In this document: positions 30,101-37,491 of the stretch, piece by piece
Layout of the letters: every line of letters starts with the position of its first letter
Numbering within the stretch: the first letter of the stretch is position 1
Source: Roseisolibacter agri
GTDB lineage: Bacteria; Gemmatimonadota; Gemmatimonadetes; Gemmatimonadales; Gemmatimonadaceae
Assembly: GCF_030159095.1 (NCBI RefSeq)
Contig: NZ_BRXS01000003.1
Coordinates: 496,001-560,000, forward strand
Length of the DNA: 64,000 bases
Direction of reading: 5' to 3'
Translations under genes and position numbers: made by a program
The notes under the pieces: model-generated
Databases searched by the model: none
What the model saw: only the letters and a program-made list of their open reading frames with translations
Told to the model about the DNA's origin: nothing

Positions 30101-30835
30101 ATGCGCCTGCCGCTCCATCGGCGCGCCCGCCGCTTGCTCGCGGGGGCGCTCGCCCTGACCACCGCGCTCGCCGCCTGTGACGACGAGGACGGCGGCCTCA
30201 CCCTCGGCCGCGCCTTCGCCAACGAGGTCGAGGCGGTCAGCGGGTCCGGTCAGACCGTCGCCGCCGGGTCGCCGGCGGCCCAGCCGTTCGTGGTGCGCGT
30301 CCTCGACCAGGCGCGGAACCCGATGGTGGGCGCCTCCGTGACCTTCACGATCACGGCCGGCGGCGGCACCCTCAGCGCCACCCGCACCACGACCGACTCG
30401 AGCGGGCTGGCGACCGTGACCTACACGGCCGGCACCACGACCGGCCCGGCCACCATCACGGCGACCGCCGCCGACCTCAAGCCCGTCACCTTCCAGGCGA
30501 CCATCACGCCCGCGGTCGCCACGCCCACGGCCATCCTCACCATCCTGGGCGGCAACAACCAGTCGGTGCGGGCCGGGGCGCGCGTGGCCGTCCCGCTCAC
30601 GGTGCGGCTGGCGACGGCGACCGGCACCCCCGTGGTGGGGACCACGGTCACCTGGGTGATCACCACCGGCGGCGGCTCGGTGAGCGCGGCCACGGCCACC
30701 ACCGACGCCAGCGGCAACGCCTCGACCCTCTACACGGCCGGCGCGACGGTGGGCACCGCGACGATCACGGCGCTCGCCCCGGGCGCCGCGCCGGTCGTCT
30801 TCACGGAGACCATCACGGCGGCCACCGGCGGCTGA
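30101..30835 (+). CDS. Lipoprotein with two bacterial Ig-like (invasin-type) domains
   Basis: A 244-residue protein. Signal and lipobox LTTALAAC give lipidated Cys at about residue 26, followed by Asp-Asp-Glu-Asp. Two similar Ig-like domains of the Big_1 type follow: residues about 50-130 (QTVAAGSPAAQPFVVRVLD, GGGTLSATRTTTDSSGLATV) and about 145-240 (QSVRAGARVAVPLTVRL, GGGSVSAATATTDASGNAS). The two share the motif T-T-D-x-S-G. Probably a surface-exposed scaffold or adhesin. Signal peptide start ATG 30101; upstream in-frame codons were rejected. Confidence 0.88.
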   Translation: MRLPLHRRARRLLAGALALTTALAACDDEDGGLTLGRAFANEVEAVSGSGQTVAAGSPAAQPFVVRVLDQARNPMVGASVTFTITAGGGTLSATRTTTDSSGLATVTYTAGTTTGPATITATAADLKPVTFQATITPAVATPTAILTILGGNNQSVRAGARVAVPLTVRLATATGTPVVGTTVTWVITTGGGSVSAATATTDASGNASTLYTAGATVGTATITALAPGAAPVVFTETITAATGG

Positions 30836-30865
30836 GGGCAGCTGAGCCGCTCGTCATCGCCCGCC

Positions 30866-31396
30866 TCAGAACGGCAGGTCGTCGTCGTCCGGCAGCTCGG
30901 CGTCGTCGATGGGGCGCCAGGGCATCGGCGGCGGCGCGCTGGGCGCGGCGCTGGGACGCGCGGCGGGGCGCGGCGACGACGGACGCGGCGCGGGCGCACC
31001 GCCGGCCGGGGCGGCCGCCTTGCGCGGCGCCTCCCCCTCGCGTGGGGGCCAGATCACGCCCGGGCAGCCGGGGCCGCCCTGGTACTTGGGCTTGTCCCGG
31101 CACTTGAAGTCCGGCGCCCGCGGGTTGCGCTTGGACTGGCGGTCGTCCCACATGCGCCCGCCGCACACCGGGCACGCCGGGTCCCCCTCGGCCCCCGACG
31201 GGGGACGCGGGCCCGCGTCGGGTGCGCTGGGGTCGCGCGGGGGCCAGATGACGCCGCCGCACGCCGCGTCCTTGCACTTGAAGTCGGGCGCGCGCGGGTT
31301 GCGCTTGTTCTCACGGTTGTCCCACATCGCCCCCTGGCACTTGGGGCAGTTGGGGACGGCGGACGGATCGACGGCAGGCTGCTGATCGACGGGCAT
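30866..31396 (-). CDS. Tandem zinc-ribbon protein with SSB-like C-terminal tail
   Basis: A 176-residue cytoplasmic protein. Two near-identical zinc ribbons: ribbon 1 with Cys17, Cys20, Cys41, Cys46 and ribbon 2 with Cys75, Cys78, Cys99, Cys111, sharing W-D-x-R-x-x-K-R-N-P-R-A-P-D-F-K-C and ending GVIWPP. They recall topoisomerase-type C4 ribbons that bind single-stranded DNA. A Pro/Ala linker (about 120-160) then leads to an acidic end, DAELPDDDDLPF. That end matches the conserved C-terminal tip of bacterial SSB (DDDLPF in Bacillus type), which docks many DNA-repair proteins. No OB fold is present. Alone on its strand. Confidence 0.8.
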   Translation of the reverse strand: MPVDQQPAVDPSAVPNCPKCQGAMWDNRENKRNPRAPDFKCKDAACGGVIWPPRDPSAPDAGPRPPSGAEGDPACPVCGGRMWDDRQSKRNPRAPDFKCRDKPKYQGGPGCPGVIWPPREGEAPRKAAAPAGGAPAPRPSSPRPAARPSAAPSAPPPMPWRPIDDAELPDDDDLPF

Positions 31397-31840
31397 CGGA
31401 ACGGCGGACGGGAACGACGATTGCGCGACGACCCCGCGCAGGCGGCGGAGTCGGGATCGCAGGATACACCGATGACGCCCGCCGGACCACGTCCGGACGA
31501 CCCTCGTCGGTACGCGCGGGGAATGCCGTGGAGGCTGGCTCGTGCATGCTGCCCCAGCCCGCTCCCACCTGGCGACCTCGACGGGAAAAAGTGCGGCAGA
31601 GCCCGGAAAATCGGCGGACCGCACCCCTCCCGACCGGGTAGGATCAGAGGCACGCCCGCGCCCCCGCGCGGCGCGCATTCCGGGACCGACCGGCGTTCGT
31701 TTGCCGCTGTCGCTTCGGCTTATTTTCGGTATCTTGCGAGTACGCCGCCAGGGAAGGCGGCCAGCGGCGGAAGCGGAGCCTCGCGGCTCGGCGATCCGCG
31801 CTCTCGCTGTCCGTAGGACGTTTCACTCGAGGGTCTACCC
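31397..31840. other. 444-bp divergent intergenic region, no gene seen
   Basis: Divergent regulatory region between the zinc-ribbon gene and the small acidic protein. Plus-strand candidates for a -10 box are TATTTT (31721-31726) and TATCTT (31730-31735), but neither has a well-spaced -35. The following about 105 nt leader can fold (GCCGCC ... GGCGGC at 31743-31760). A TATCCT box for the minus-strand gene is near 31468-31463. No reading frame looks coding. Confidence 0.5.
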
Positions 31841-32101
31841 GTGCTCGTGACCGTGACTCCCCGTCTCCGCCTGCACCGCGACGAGGTGCTGGCCGTCATC
31901 CTCAAGGGCAACACGGTCCTCCTGCGGTTCGTGGCGCTGAAGCCCATGCGCATCCCCGTGGACGATCTGACCGACGAGGCGCGCGAGTGGCTGCTGCCCT
32001 CACTGGCGCCCCGCGACATCCCGCAGCCCGGCGACTGCGAGTGCCACGACCAGGAGGAGGACGCCGAGCAGGAGGCCGAGCGCGACGCGGAGCGTCGCTG
32101 A
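31841..32101 (+). CDS. Small protein with acidic C-terminus, hypothetical
   Basis: An 86-residue protein from GTG 31841 (VTVTPRLRLHRDEVLAVI...). The first 50 residues look like a compact beta/alpha fold (VLAVILKGNTVLLRFVALKPM, IPVDDLTDEAREWLL). The end is strongly acidic, with CEC near residue 66 and then a Glu/Asp run. It is followed by a perfect 19-bp hairpin at 32108. The long leader and hairpin support a real gene. Family not recognised. Confidence 0.6.
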   Translation: MLVTVTPRLRLHRDEVLAVILKGNTVLLRFVALKPMRIPVDDLTDEAREWLLPSLAPRDIPQPGDCECHDQEEDAEQEAERDAERR

Positions 32102-32107
32102 GGCACC

Positions 32108-32150
32108 GGGAGCCGGACCGTGCGGCGCACTGCCGCACGGTCCGGCTCCC
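32108..32150. terminator. Perfect 19-bp hairpin between convergent genes
   Basis: A perfect 19-bp stem (left arm 32108-32126 beginning GGGAGCCGG, right arm 32132-32150) with a 5-nt loop GCACT. It stands 6 bp after one stop and 22 bp after the facing gene's stop. There is no T tract on either strand, so it is not a classic intrinsic terminator, but it could end transcription from both sides. Confidence 0.6.
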
Positions 32151-32172
32151 CGCCCCGCCGCCCATCAGCCGA

Positions 32173-33423
32173 TCAGACGGTCGGCCGCGGCGGCTGCTCG
32201 GCAGGCTGGTCGGTGAGTTGGCTCGCGCCCGACGTCACGTCCCGGAGATCGGGCGCGGCGTCGGGCGCGATCACGTTCGGGATGGCCGAGTCCGTCACGT
32301 TGATCGGGAAGACGGGGATGGCGGGGCCGGGCGTCGGCGTCGCGCCCTCGGCCACGCGCTCGGCGAAGCGCGCCAGCCACGAGCGCAGGTTGTCGGGCTG
32401 GTAGGGCGGCTTGCTCACGCGGTGGCGCGCCAGCACGCTGTCGTGCACCGACTCGAAGGTGTGGATCGGCCGGCCGTCCTTCGCGCGCCGCTCCACGAAC
32501 AGCTCGCGGCGGTGCTCGCCCATCGTCCGGTAGAAGCGCGACATCGAGTCGTAGAGCTGCCCGTCGTCGCGGAGCTTGAGCGCGGCGACCACCGCCGGGT
32601 CGAGCGCCAGCCCCGCCGACTGCGCGCGGTCGAGCATCCAGTGCAGCGCGTGGTCGGAGAGGCCCGAGTCCGGATAGCCGCCGCCGACGTTGGAGTGCAC
32701 GCCCGCGAACCACATCTGCTCGACGCGCTGCGTGCGGTCGGGGGTGATGTCCGAGTCGGGGACCTCCCAGAGCGTGGGCGCGAACGGCTTGCGCCGCTCG
32801 TCGATGGCGAGGGCGTGGAAGGCGTGGTCGACGCGGGCGCTGAGCGTGACGTCGTGGAAGCCGTACTGCCGGCGCGTGAACCATCCCACCGGCCCGCTCG
32901 TGGGCACGCCGAGGGAGCCGACGGTGTCCCAGACGCCGATGCAGTGGATGCGCGGCGCGTGCGCGTACTTGTCGCGGAACGCGACCGCGGCGTCCGAGTT
33001 GGGGTGTGCGTCCGGCTTGCGATCGCGGTAGAGCTTGTACGCCTCCTCGACGCGGTCCTTGTGCTCGCGCTTCAGCAGGCCGCAGTTGCGGATCAGCCCC
33101 GCGAGGCTGCGCGCGGTGTAGGCGCCGCGGCTGAAGCCGAAGAGGAAGAGCTGGTCGCCCGGCTCGTAGAGCGCGACGAGCCACGAGTAGCACGCCTGGA
33201 CGTTGCGCGAGAGCCCGACCCCGAACGCGCCGCCGAGGGCCTTCTCGTACCAGGGGCCGACGCCGACGCCGGCATGGTAGAAGGTGTGCTGCAGGACGCC
33301 CTGCGCATCCTGCTTGGCGACGGCCTTCTCGAACTTGGCGACGTTCGTGAGGCCGGAGCCGTCCTCCTTGGCCGCATCGCGGGAGTTCCACGTACCGTCG
33401 GTGCAGACGACGAGCCGCTTCAT
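32173..33423 (-). CDS. DUF2235 domain phospholipase-like hydrolase (Tle1-type fold)
   Basis: A 416-residue protein of the DUF2235 alpha/beta hydrolase family, which includes the T6SS phospholipase effector Tle1. It opens KRLVVCTDGTWNSR; the nucleophile Ser98 lies in FGFSRGAYTAR, a candidate Asp in VWDTVGSLG and His in VHSNVGGGYPDS. No signal peptide or VgrG/PAAR fusion is seen, and no immunity or T6SS gene adjoins it, so housekeeping or effector roles are both open. A GGAGG ribosome binding site precedes ATG 33423. The C-terminal 50 residues are Pro/Ala-rich. Confidence 0.9.
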   Translation of the reverse strand: MKRLVVCTDGTWNSRDAAKEDGSGLTNVAKFEKAVAKQDAQGVLQHTFYHAGVGVGPWYEKALGGAFGVGLSRNVQACYSWLVALYEPGDQLFLFGFSRGAYTARSLAGLIRNCGLLKREHKDRVEEAYKLYRDRKPDAHPNSDAAVAFRDKYAHAPRIHCIGVWDTVGSLGVPTSGPVGWFTRRQYGFHDVTLSARVDHAFHALAIDERRKPFAPTLWEVPDSDITPDRTQRVEQMWFAGVHSNVGGGYPDSGLSDHALHWMLDRAQSAGLALDPAVVAALKLRDDGQLYDSMSRFYRTMGEHRRELFVERRAKDGRPIHTFESVHDSVLARHRVSKPPYQPDNLRSWLARFAERVAEGATPTPGPAIPVFPINVTDSAIPNVIAPDAAPDLRDVTSGASQLTDQPAEQPPRPTV

Positions 33424-33501
33424 ATGCTGCCTCCGCTGCTCTGCATGGCGTGCGGGACGGCACGACGCCGCTGCGCGCCGTGAAGAATCCGACACGCGCC
33501 C

Positions 33502-33530
33502 ACTGTGGGACGCGACCCGCGCCACGTCAA
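33502..33530 (-). promoter_or_regulatory. Possible promoter of the DUF2235 gene
   Basis: On the minus strand: -35 TTGACG at 33530-33525, a 17-bp spacer and a poor -10 CACAGT at 33507-33502. The -35 box abuts the class C palindrome C2. Confidence 0.35.
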
Positions 33531-33535
33531 CGAGA

Positions 33536-33707
33536 AAGTGCGGAGGACGCTGCAGCGGAAGACGCTGAAGCGGAGAACGGAAGGGCGTGAGACAGAAAAG
33601 CGGACCATTCGGCTCGATGCTTCGAGCTCAATGGGTCCGCCGTTCCGTATCGCGCTGCTTCGTCCTCCGCTTCATCGTCCTCCGCGGTTCCGTCCTCCGC
33701 CTTATCG
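33536..33707. repeat. Class C long palindrome, copy C2
   Basis: Arms of tandem CGGAGGACG-like units, converging on GCGGACCATT / AATGGGTCCGC, with tip stem GGCTCGA-TGCT-TCGAGCT. The right arm ends over the TAA stop (33702-33704) of the FabZ-like gene, so the last codon of that gene is repeat-derived. Confidence 0.82.
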
Positions 33708-34175
33708 TGGCCGTACCACCGTCGTGAAATCCGCCCGCGCCACCACCCGCCCCTCGACCCGCGCCTCGCCGCGCAGCTTCGCGACGCCGCGCTTGAAGGC
33801 GCGCAGCGTGACCTCGAGCGCCAGCGTCTCGCCCACGCGCGCGCGGCCGCGCAGGCGCACGCGCTCGAAGCCGGCGAAGTAGCCGATCACGCCCTCGGGC
33901 GCGTCGATGACGTCCATCAGCAGCGCGGCGCTGGTCTGCGCGAGCGCCTCGACCGCGAGCAGGCCGGGAAGGCCGGGCTCCCACCCCGTGGCGCCGGCGC
34001 CCGCGGGGCCGCCCGTGGCCCACTCGCCGCCGGTGACGCGGCGGTGGCCGATCACGCGCTGCCCGCGCGCCATGACGTCGATGCGGTCGACCAGCAGCAG
34101 TGGATAGCGGTGCGCGAGCAGCCCGAGGACGGCCTGGGCGTCGAGCGTGGCGACGGGAGCGATCGACGGGATCAT
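33702..34175 (-). CDS. FabZ-like 3-hydroxyacyl-ACP dehydratase
   Basis: A 157-residue hot-dog fold protein with the FabZ active-site residues: His22 in AHRYPLLLVDRI and Glu76 in LPGLLAVEALAQ. It would dehydrate 3-hydroxyacyl-ACP. Unlike canonical FabZ, which sits in an lpx operon, this one overlaps a Mut7-C gene (ATGA overlap at 34172-34175) and has a Gly-rich replacement before LPG. It may be a paralogue for a specialised acyl chain. Third gene of a cupin / Mut7-C / FabZ-like operon bracketed by palindromes C2 and C3. Confidence 0.88.
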   Translation of the reverse strand: MIPSIAPVATLDAQAVLGLLAHRYPLLLVDRIDVMARGQRVIGHRRVTGGEWATGGPAGAGATGWEPGLPGLLAVEALAQTSAALLMDVIDAPEGVIGYFAGFERVRLRGRARVGETLALEVTLRAFKRGVAKLRGEARVEGRVVARADFTTVVRPR

Positions 34176-34639
34176 GGTGCGGACGATAGCGCGCGGGCGA
34201 GCGCGGCGCGCATGCGGCGCGTGTGGCTCCCCTCCCAGTACACCCGACCACACGCGGCGCACCGCCGCCGCGGCCCGCCGCACGGCCCCTCCGCGTCGAG
34301 GACGTCGAGCGGCGCGTTGCACAGCAGGCAGCGCGTGAAGGTCAGCGCGAGGTCGCGCAGCCCCAGGGCGTCGCGCGTCTCGAGCAGCTGGGCGAGCGGC
34401 GCGTCGGCGCGCAGCAGCAGCCGGCGCTCGCCGAGGGCGCGCGCCCCGTCGGCGGCCAGCGCGCGGTCGCGCGTCAGCAGCCAGCGCCCCTCGGCCTCCG
34501 CGCGTCGCACGACGGCAGCGTCGGGCTCGCCCGGCCCGGCCAGCAGGACGTCGTGGCCGAGGGCGCGCAGCCAGCGCGCGAGCCGCGCGAGCATCGCGTC
34601 GGCGAGGAAGCGCGGCGCGTCCGGCGACGCGTTCTGCAC
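34172..34639 (-). CDS. Mut7-C RNase domain protein
   Basis: A 155-residue protein. The N-terminal half is the PIN-like Mut7-C nuclease fold (RFLADAMLARLARWLRALGHDV, then LLTRDRALA with acidic residues), and the C-terminal half holds the usual zinc ribbon (CLLCNAPLD and CAACGRVYWEGSHTRRM). Length and architecture match the stand-alone bacterial family. GTG 34639 is chosen as start, 6 bp after the cupin stop; a CTG at 34648 is an alternative. It may act on RNA, but the bacterial role is not established. Confidence 0.88.
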   Translation of the reverse strand: MQNASPDAPRFLADAMLARLARWLRALGHDVLLAGPGEPDAAVVRRAEAEGRWLLTRDRALAADGARALGERRLLLRADAPLAQLLETRDALGLRDLALTFTRCLLCNAPLDVLDAEGPCGGPRRRCAACGRVYWEGSHTRRMRAALARALSSAP

Positions 34640-34644
34640 CGCGC

Positions 34645-35151
34645 TCAGGCCAGCGACAGCCCGTGCCGCGCGATCAGGTCGTAGAGGCTCATCATGTCGG
34701 GCTCCACGCCGTGGCGCGCACACGCGGCCAGCACGCCGTCCATGTCGGGGCCGCGCCCCGCATCGCGCGGCACGTGCGCGGCGACGTCCTCGTAGTAGCG
34801 CTCCATCCCGCCCGGCGCGACGACCGCGAGGACGCGCGCGGGCGCCGGCGCGTCGACGTCGACCCAGAAGGTGTGGCGCGCGCCCGGCGGGATCACCACG
34901 CTGCTGCCGGCCGCGAGGCGCTGCTCCGCGCCGTCCAGCCAGAGCCAGAGCGCGCCCTCCAGCACGTGCAGCACCTCGCACGCGTCGTGGCGGTGCACCG
35001 GCATCGCGACGCAGCCGGGCGCGAGCGCGTGCTCCAGCACCGACGCGGCGTTGCCGCTGGCGTCGCCGCGCACGCGCACGCGGGTGCGGAAGCGGCGGAT
35101 GCTGGCGTCGGTGCCGGAATCGGGACCAGCGACGAGCGGAGTCACGAACAT
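34645..35151 (-). CDS. Cupin domain protein
   Basis: A 168-residue cupin. Motif 1 is PVHRHDACEVLHVLEGAL (His, His, Glu) and motif 2 PPGARHTFWVD (His), a full metal site. The rest of the chain, about 60 residues, is helical (VLAACARHGVEPDMMSLYDL), as in sensor-type or isomerase cupins that add a small C-terminal part. First gene of the operon leading into Mut7-C and the FabZ-like gene. Substrate unknown. Confidence 0.87.
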   Translation of the reverse strand: MFVTPLVAGPDSGTDASIRRFRTRVRVRGDASGNAASVLEHALAPGCVAMPVHRHDACEVLHVLEGALWLWLDGAEQRLAAGSSVVIPPGARHTFWVDVDAPAPARVLAVVAPGGMERYYEDVAAHVPRDAGRGPDMDGVLAACARHGVEPDMMSLYDLIARHGLSLA

Positions 35152-35164
35152 GGACGGAAGTTGA

Positions 35165-35328
35165 GAGGCGGAGGACGATACGGCGGAGAACGATAGGGCG
35201 GAGGACGGGACGGCGCGATACGGAAGGGCGAACCCTTCGCGCTCGACGCCTCGAGCCGAGAGGTCCGCCTCATCGTCTCACGCTCCATCGTTTTCCGCTC
35301 CTCCGTCCTCCGCCTCAGCGTTCTCCGC
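35165..35328. repeat. Class C long palindrome, copy C3
   Basis: Arms of tandem CGGAGGACGATA-like units. The central segment TTCGCGCTCGA-CGCC-TCGAGCCGAGAGG is close to the reverse complement of the same segment in C4, so C3 and C4 are inverted relative to each other. The right arm runs over the TGA stop (35315) of the DinB gene. Confidence 0.82.
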
Positions 35329-35818
35329 CAGACCGCGACTGCACTTCCTCCGAAGTCAGCCCGTACAACGGCGGCGTCGGCACGCCGCGCAGCGCGAGCA
35401 TCAGGTACAGCTGCCCGCGGTGATGCGCCTCGTGCTCGAGCATCGCGCGCAGCCACTTGCCGACGGTGATCGGCGCGCCGGCCGGTGTCTCGCACCTCGC
35501 GGCCAGCCGCTCCGCCGACAGCCCCGCGAAGATCGCGCGCGACTCGGCGTGCAGGCGGTCGTAGTAGGCGAGCGTCGCGTCGAAGCCGTCGGCGTCGTAG
35601 CCCGCGGCGAGCGACGCGTCGTGGCCGGGATAGCGGCTGGGGCGTCCCTGCACCGTCTCGCCGTACATCCACCGCTCGATGCCGGCGAGGTGGCGCACGA
35701 GCCCGCCGAAGGTGAACCAGCCGTCCTTCGGCGCCCACTCGACGTCGTCGCGCGGGACGAGCAGCACGACGCGGCGGGTGCGGGCGTGGACGCGGTCGAG
35801 GTAGTCGATCGAGAACAT
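35315..35818 (-). CDS. DinB family protein
   Basis: A 167-residue cytosolic DinB four-helix bundle. Histidines in LVRHLAGIERWMYGE and in MLEHEAHHRGQLYLML give the three-His site of the superfamily. The end SRSGGER is encoded by palindrome C3. No signal peptide, in contrast to the exported DinB at 29383. The gene is framed exactly by palindromes C3 and C4. Role unknown; many are thiol transferases. Confidence 0.9.
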   Translation of the reverse strand: MFSIDYLDRVHARTRRVVLLVPRDDVEWAPKDGWFTFGGLVRHLAGIERWMYGETVQGRPSRYPGHDASLAAGYDADGFDATLAYYDRLHAESRAIFAGLSAERLAARCETPAGAPITVGKWLRAMLEHEAHHRGQLYLMLALRGVPTPPLYGLTSEEVQSRSGGER

Positions 35819-35829
35819 GAAGTGCCTGG

Positions 35830-35994
35830 AACGGCGGAGGACGATACGGCGGAGGACGATGAAGCGGAGGACGATACGGCGTGAAACGATGAGGCGGACC
35901 TCTCGGCTCGACGCATCGAGCGCGAAGGGTCCGCCTCATCGTTTCACGCTCCATCGTCCTCCGCCGTTCCGTCCTCCGTCGTATCGTCCTCCGA
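35830..35994. repeat. Class C long palindrome, copy C4
   Basis: Arms of tandem CGGAGGACGATACGG units, tip stem GGCTCGA-CGCA-TCGAGCG. It ends 1 bp before the TAA stop (35996-35998) of the next minus-strand gene and begins 11 bp upstream of the DinB start. Confidence 0.83.
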
Positions 35995-35995
35995 G

Positions 35996-37378
35996 TTACC
36001 GGATGCGGGCCCGCTCAAGGGTCGTCGTGGCCGTCGCCCCCTGCCCTTCCCGCGCCATCAGGAAAACGGAGCCGTCCGGGCCGAAGCCCATGATCTGCCG
36101 GCCGGCGGGGACCTGCACGCGGTCCACCAGCTCGCCCTTCGCGTTCACGACGTCGTAGACCAGCGCGCCCGGCGCGGTGGCCGCCGCGGTGGTGCGGATC
36201 CAGACGTTGCCCTGCGCGTCGGCGCGGGCCGAGTTGGCGAGGAAGGGCGGGCGGTAGTCGGGGAGCTCGCTCGGGTCGACGAAGATGAGCGGCGCGGCGG
36301 CCGCGGCGGCGGCACCACCGGCCGCGGCGGACGGACCGCCGGCGCCTGGCGGGCCGCCGACGGCGACCTGCATCCCGCCCTCGACCTGCACGCGGCGCTC
36401 GCCGCCGCCACGCGGCGGCGGGCCGCCGGGGCCCTCGTTGATCTGCATCATCATGCGCGGCGCGCCGCCCATGTCCATGCCGCCCACCGCGCCCATGCGC
36501 GCGCGCTGCGCCTTCACCGAGTCCATGAAGGTCACCTTCTGCTCGTCCGTCAGGCGCTGCCAGTCGAACGGCACCTTGGCCGCGCTCCGCGTCGTGCCGT
36601 CGGGCGTCACGAGGTCGAGGTGGTAGTCGCGGCCGCGCACGATCGCGATCGTGCCGTCGCTCAGCACCGCCCAGTCGTCGGCCTGCGGCAGCGGGTTGAA
36701 CACCGACGAGATCGAGCGGCGGCCCTCGCCGCTCTCGGTCACCTGCATGCGGATCTTCGGCGTCTTCACGAAGCCCACCGTGTCGACGGCGCGCGTCGCG
36801 AGGTCGACGCGCACGAGCGCCGCGGAGTCGGGCATCTCGGGCAGGGGCATCGCGCCGCTGCCGCCCGCGGCGCCCGGCGGCGGGCCGGCGAAGCGGAACT
36901 GCGGCATCGAGCGGTAGACCAGGCGGCCCTTCGCGTCGAAGCCCGGCGTGCCGAACGCCGCGCTCACGAGCGCGTTGGCGTCCTGCGCACGCGGCACCGA
37001 CAGCGTGCGCCCGACCTTCCCGTTCGGGTCGATGACGAGCATCGACATGCTGGCCGCGTCGACGAAGAGCGTGGAGTCGCCGCGGAACGGGATCAGCCCG
37101 CCGATGCGGCCGCCGTACGCGTTGCCCGTGGCGGCGGTGGTGTCGGCGACGACGGTCGCGTTGGCGAGCGTCGAGTCGAGCAGCACCACGCGCCGCTGCA
37201 GCGCGTCGTTCAGCAGCACGCGGCCGCCGGGCAGCGCGCGCACCGACGTCACGAGGCCGACGGGCGCCGTGGTCTTCGCGACGACGGGGCCCAGCGGTCG
37301 GATGGGCGGGCGGGACTGAGCCTGTGCGGCCGGAACGGCCGCCACGACACCGAGCGCGAGGAGAGGGAAGCGACGCAT
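35996..37378 (-). CDS. Secreted protein, propeller-like, with LTxxQ motif
   Basis: A 460-residue exported protein; signal peptide about 1-20 (PAAQAQ). Repeating segments (VTSVRALPGGRVLLNDALQ, LVIDPNGKVGRTL, DWAVLSDGTIAIVRG, IMGFGPDGSVFLMARE) suggest a six- or so-bladed beta propeller of NHL/6-bladed type. A middle insert (about 275-360) contains RLTDEQKVTFMDSVKAQRA, a Spy-like LTxxQ helix, then a Met/Gly/Pro-rich segment. Its stop touches palindrome C4. It lies directly after the TonB receptor on the same strand, separated by palindrome D. Function unknown. Confidence 0.78.
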   Translation of the reverse strand: MRRFPLLALGVVAAVPAAQAQSRPPIRPLGPVVAKTTAPVGLVTSVRALPGGRVLLNDALQRRVVLLDSTLANATVVADTTAATGNAYGGRIGGLIPFRGDSTLFVDAASMSMLVIDPNGKVGRTLSVPRAQDANALVSAAFGTPGFDAKGRLVYRSMPQFRFAGPPPGAAGGSGAMPLPEMPDSAALVRVDLATRAVDTVGFVKTPKIRMQVTESGEGRRSISSVFNPLPQADDWAVLSDGTIAIVRGRDYHLDLVTPDGTTRSAAKVPFDWQRLTDEQKVTFMDSVKAQRARMGAVGGMDMGGAPRMMMQINEGPGGPPPRGGGERRVQVEGGMQVAVGGPPGAGGPSAAAGGAAAAAAAPLIFVDPSELPDYRPPFLANSARADAQGNVWIRTTAAATAPGALVYDVVNAKGELVDRVQVPAGRQIMGFGPDGSVFLMAREGQGATATTTLERARIR

Positions 37379-37421
37379 GGAAGGAGAATGGTGGAGGACG
37401 AGTTGCTGCGATTCCGTCTAT

Positions 37422-37485
37422 GCTACGTGCTGCGTGCTGCGTGAACGGCGTCGGGACGCTTCTCACGCAGCACGCAGCACGTAGC
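37422..37485. repeat. Class D palindrome
   Basis: A perfect 23-bp inverted repeat (left arm beginning GCTACGTGCTGCGTG, right arm ending CAGCACGTAGC) with an 18-bp spacer. Each arm is itself a tandem of GTGCTGC. The right end is 6 bp from the stop of the TonB receptor gene at 37492. Confidence 0.88.
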
Positions 37486-37491
37486 TGCTTT

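Noticed and set aside
35165-35994. Composite transposon around the DinB gene
   Set aside because: No transposase and no target-site duplication is visible; only the inverted arrangement is recorded as a finding.
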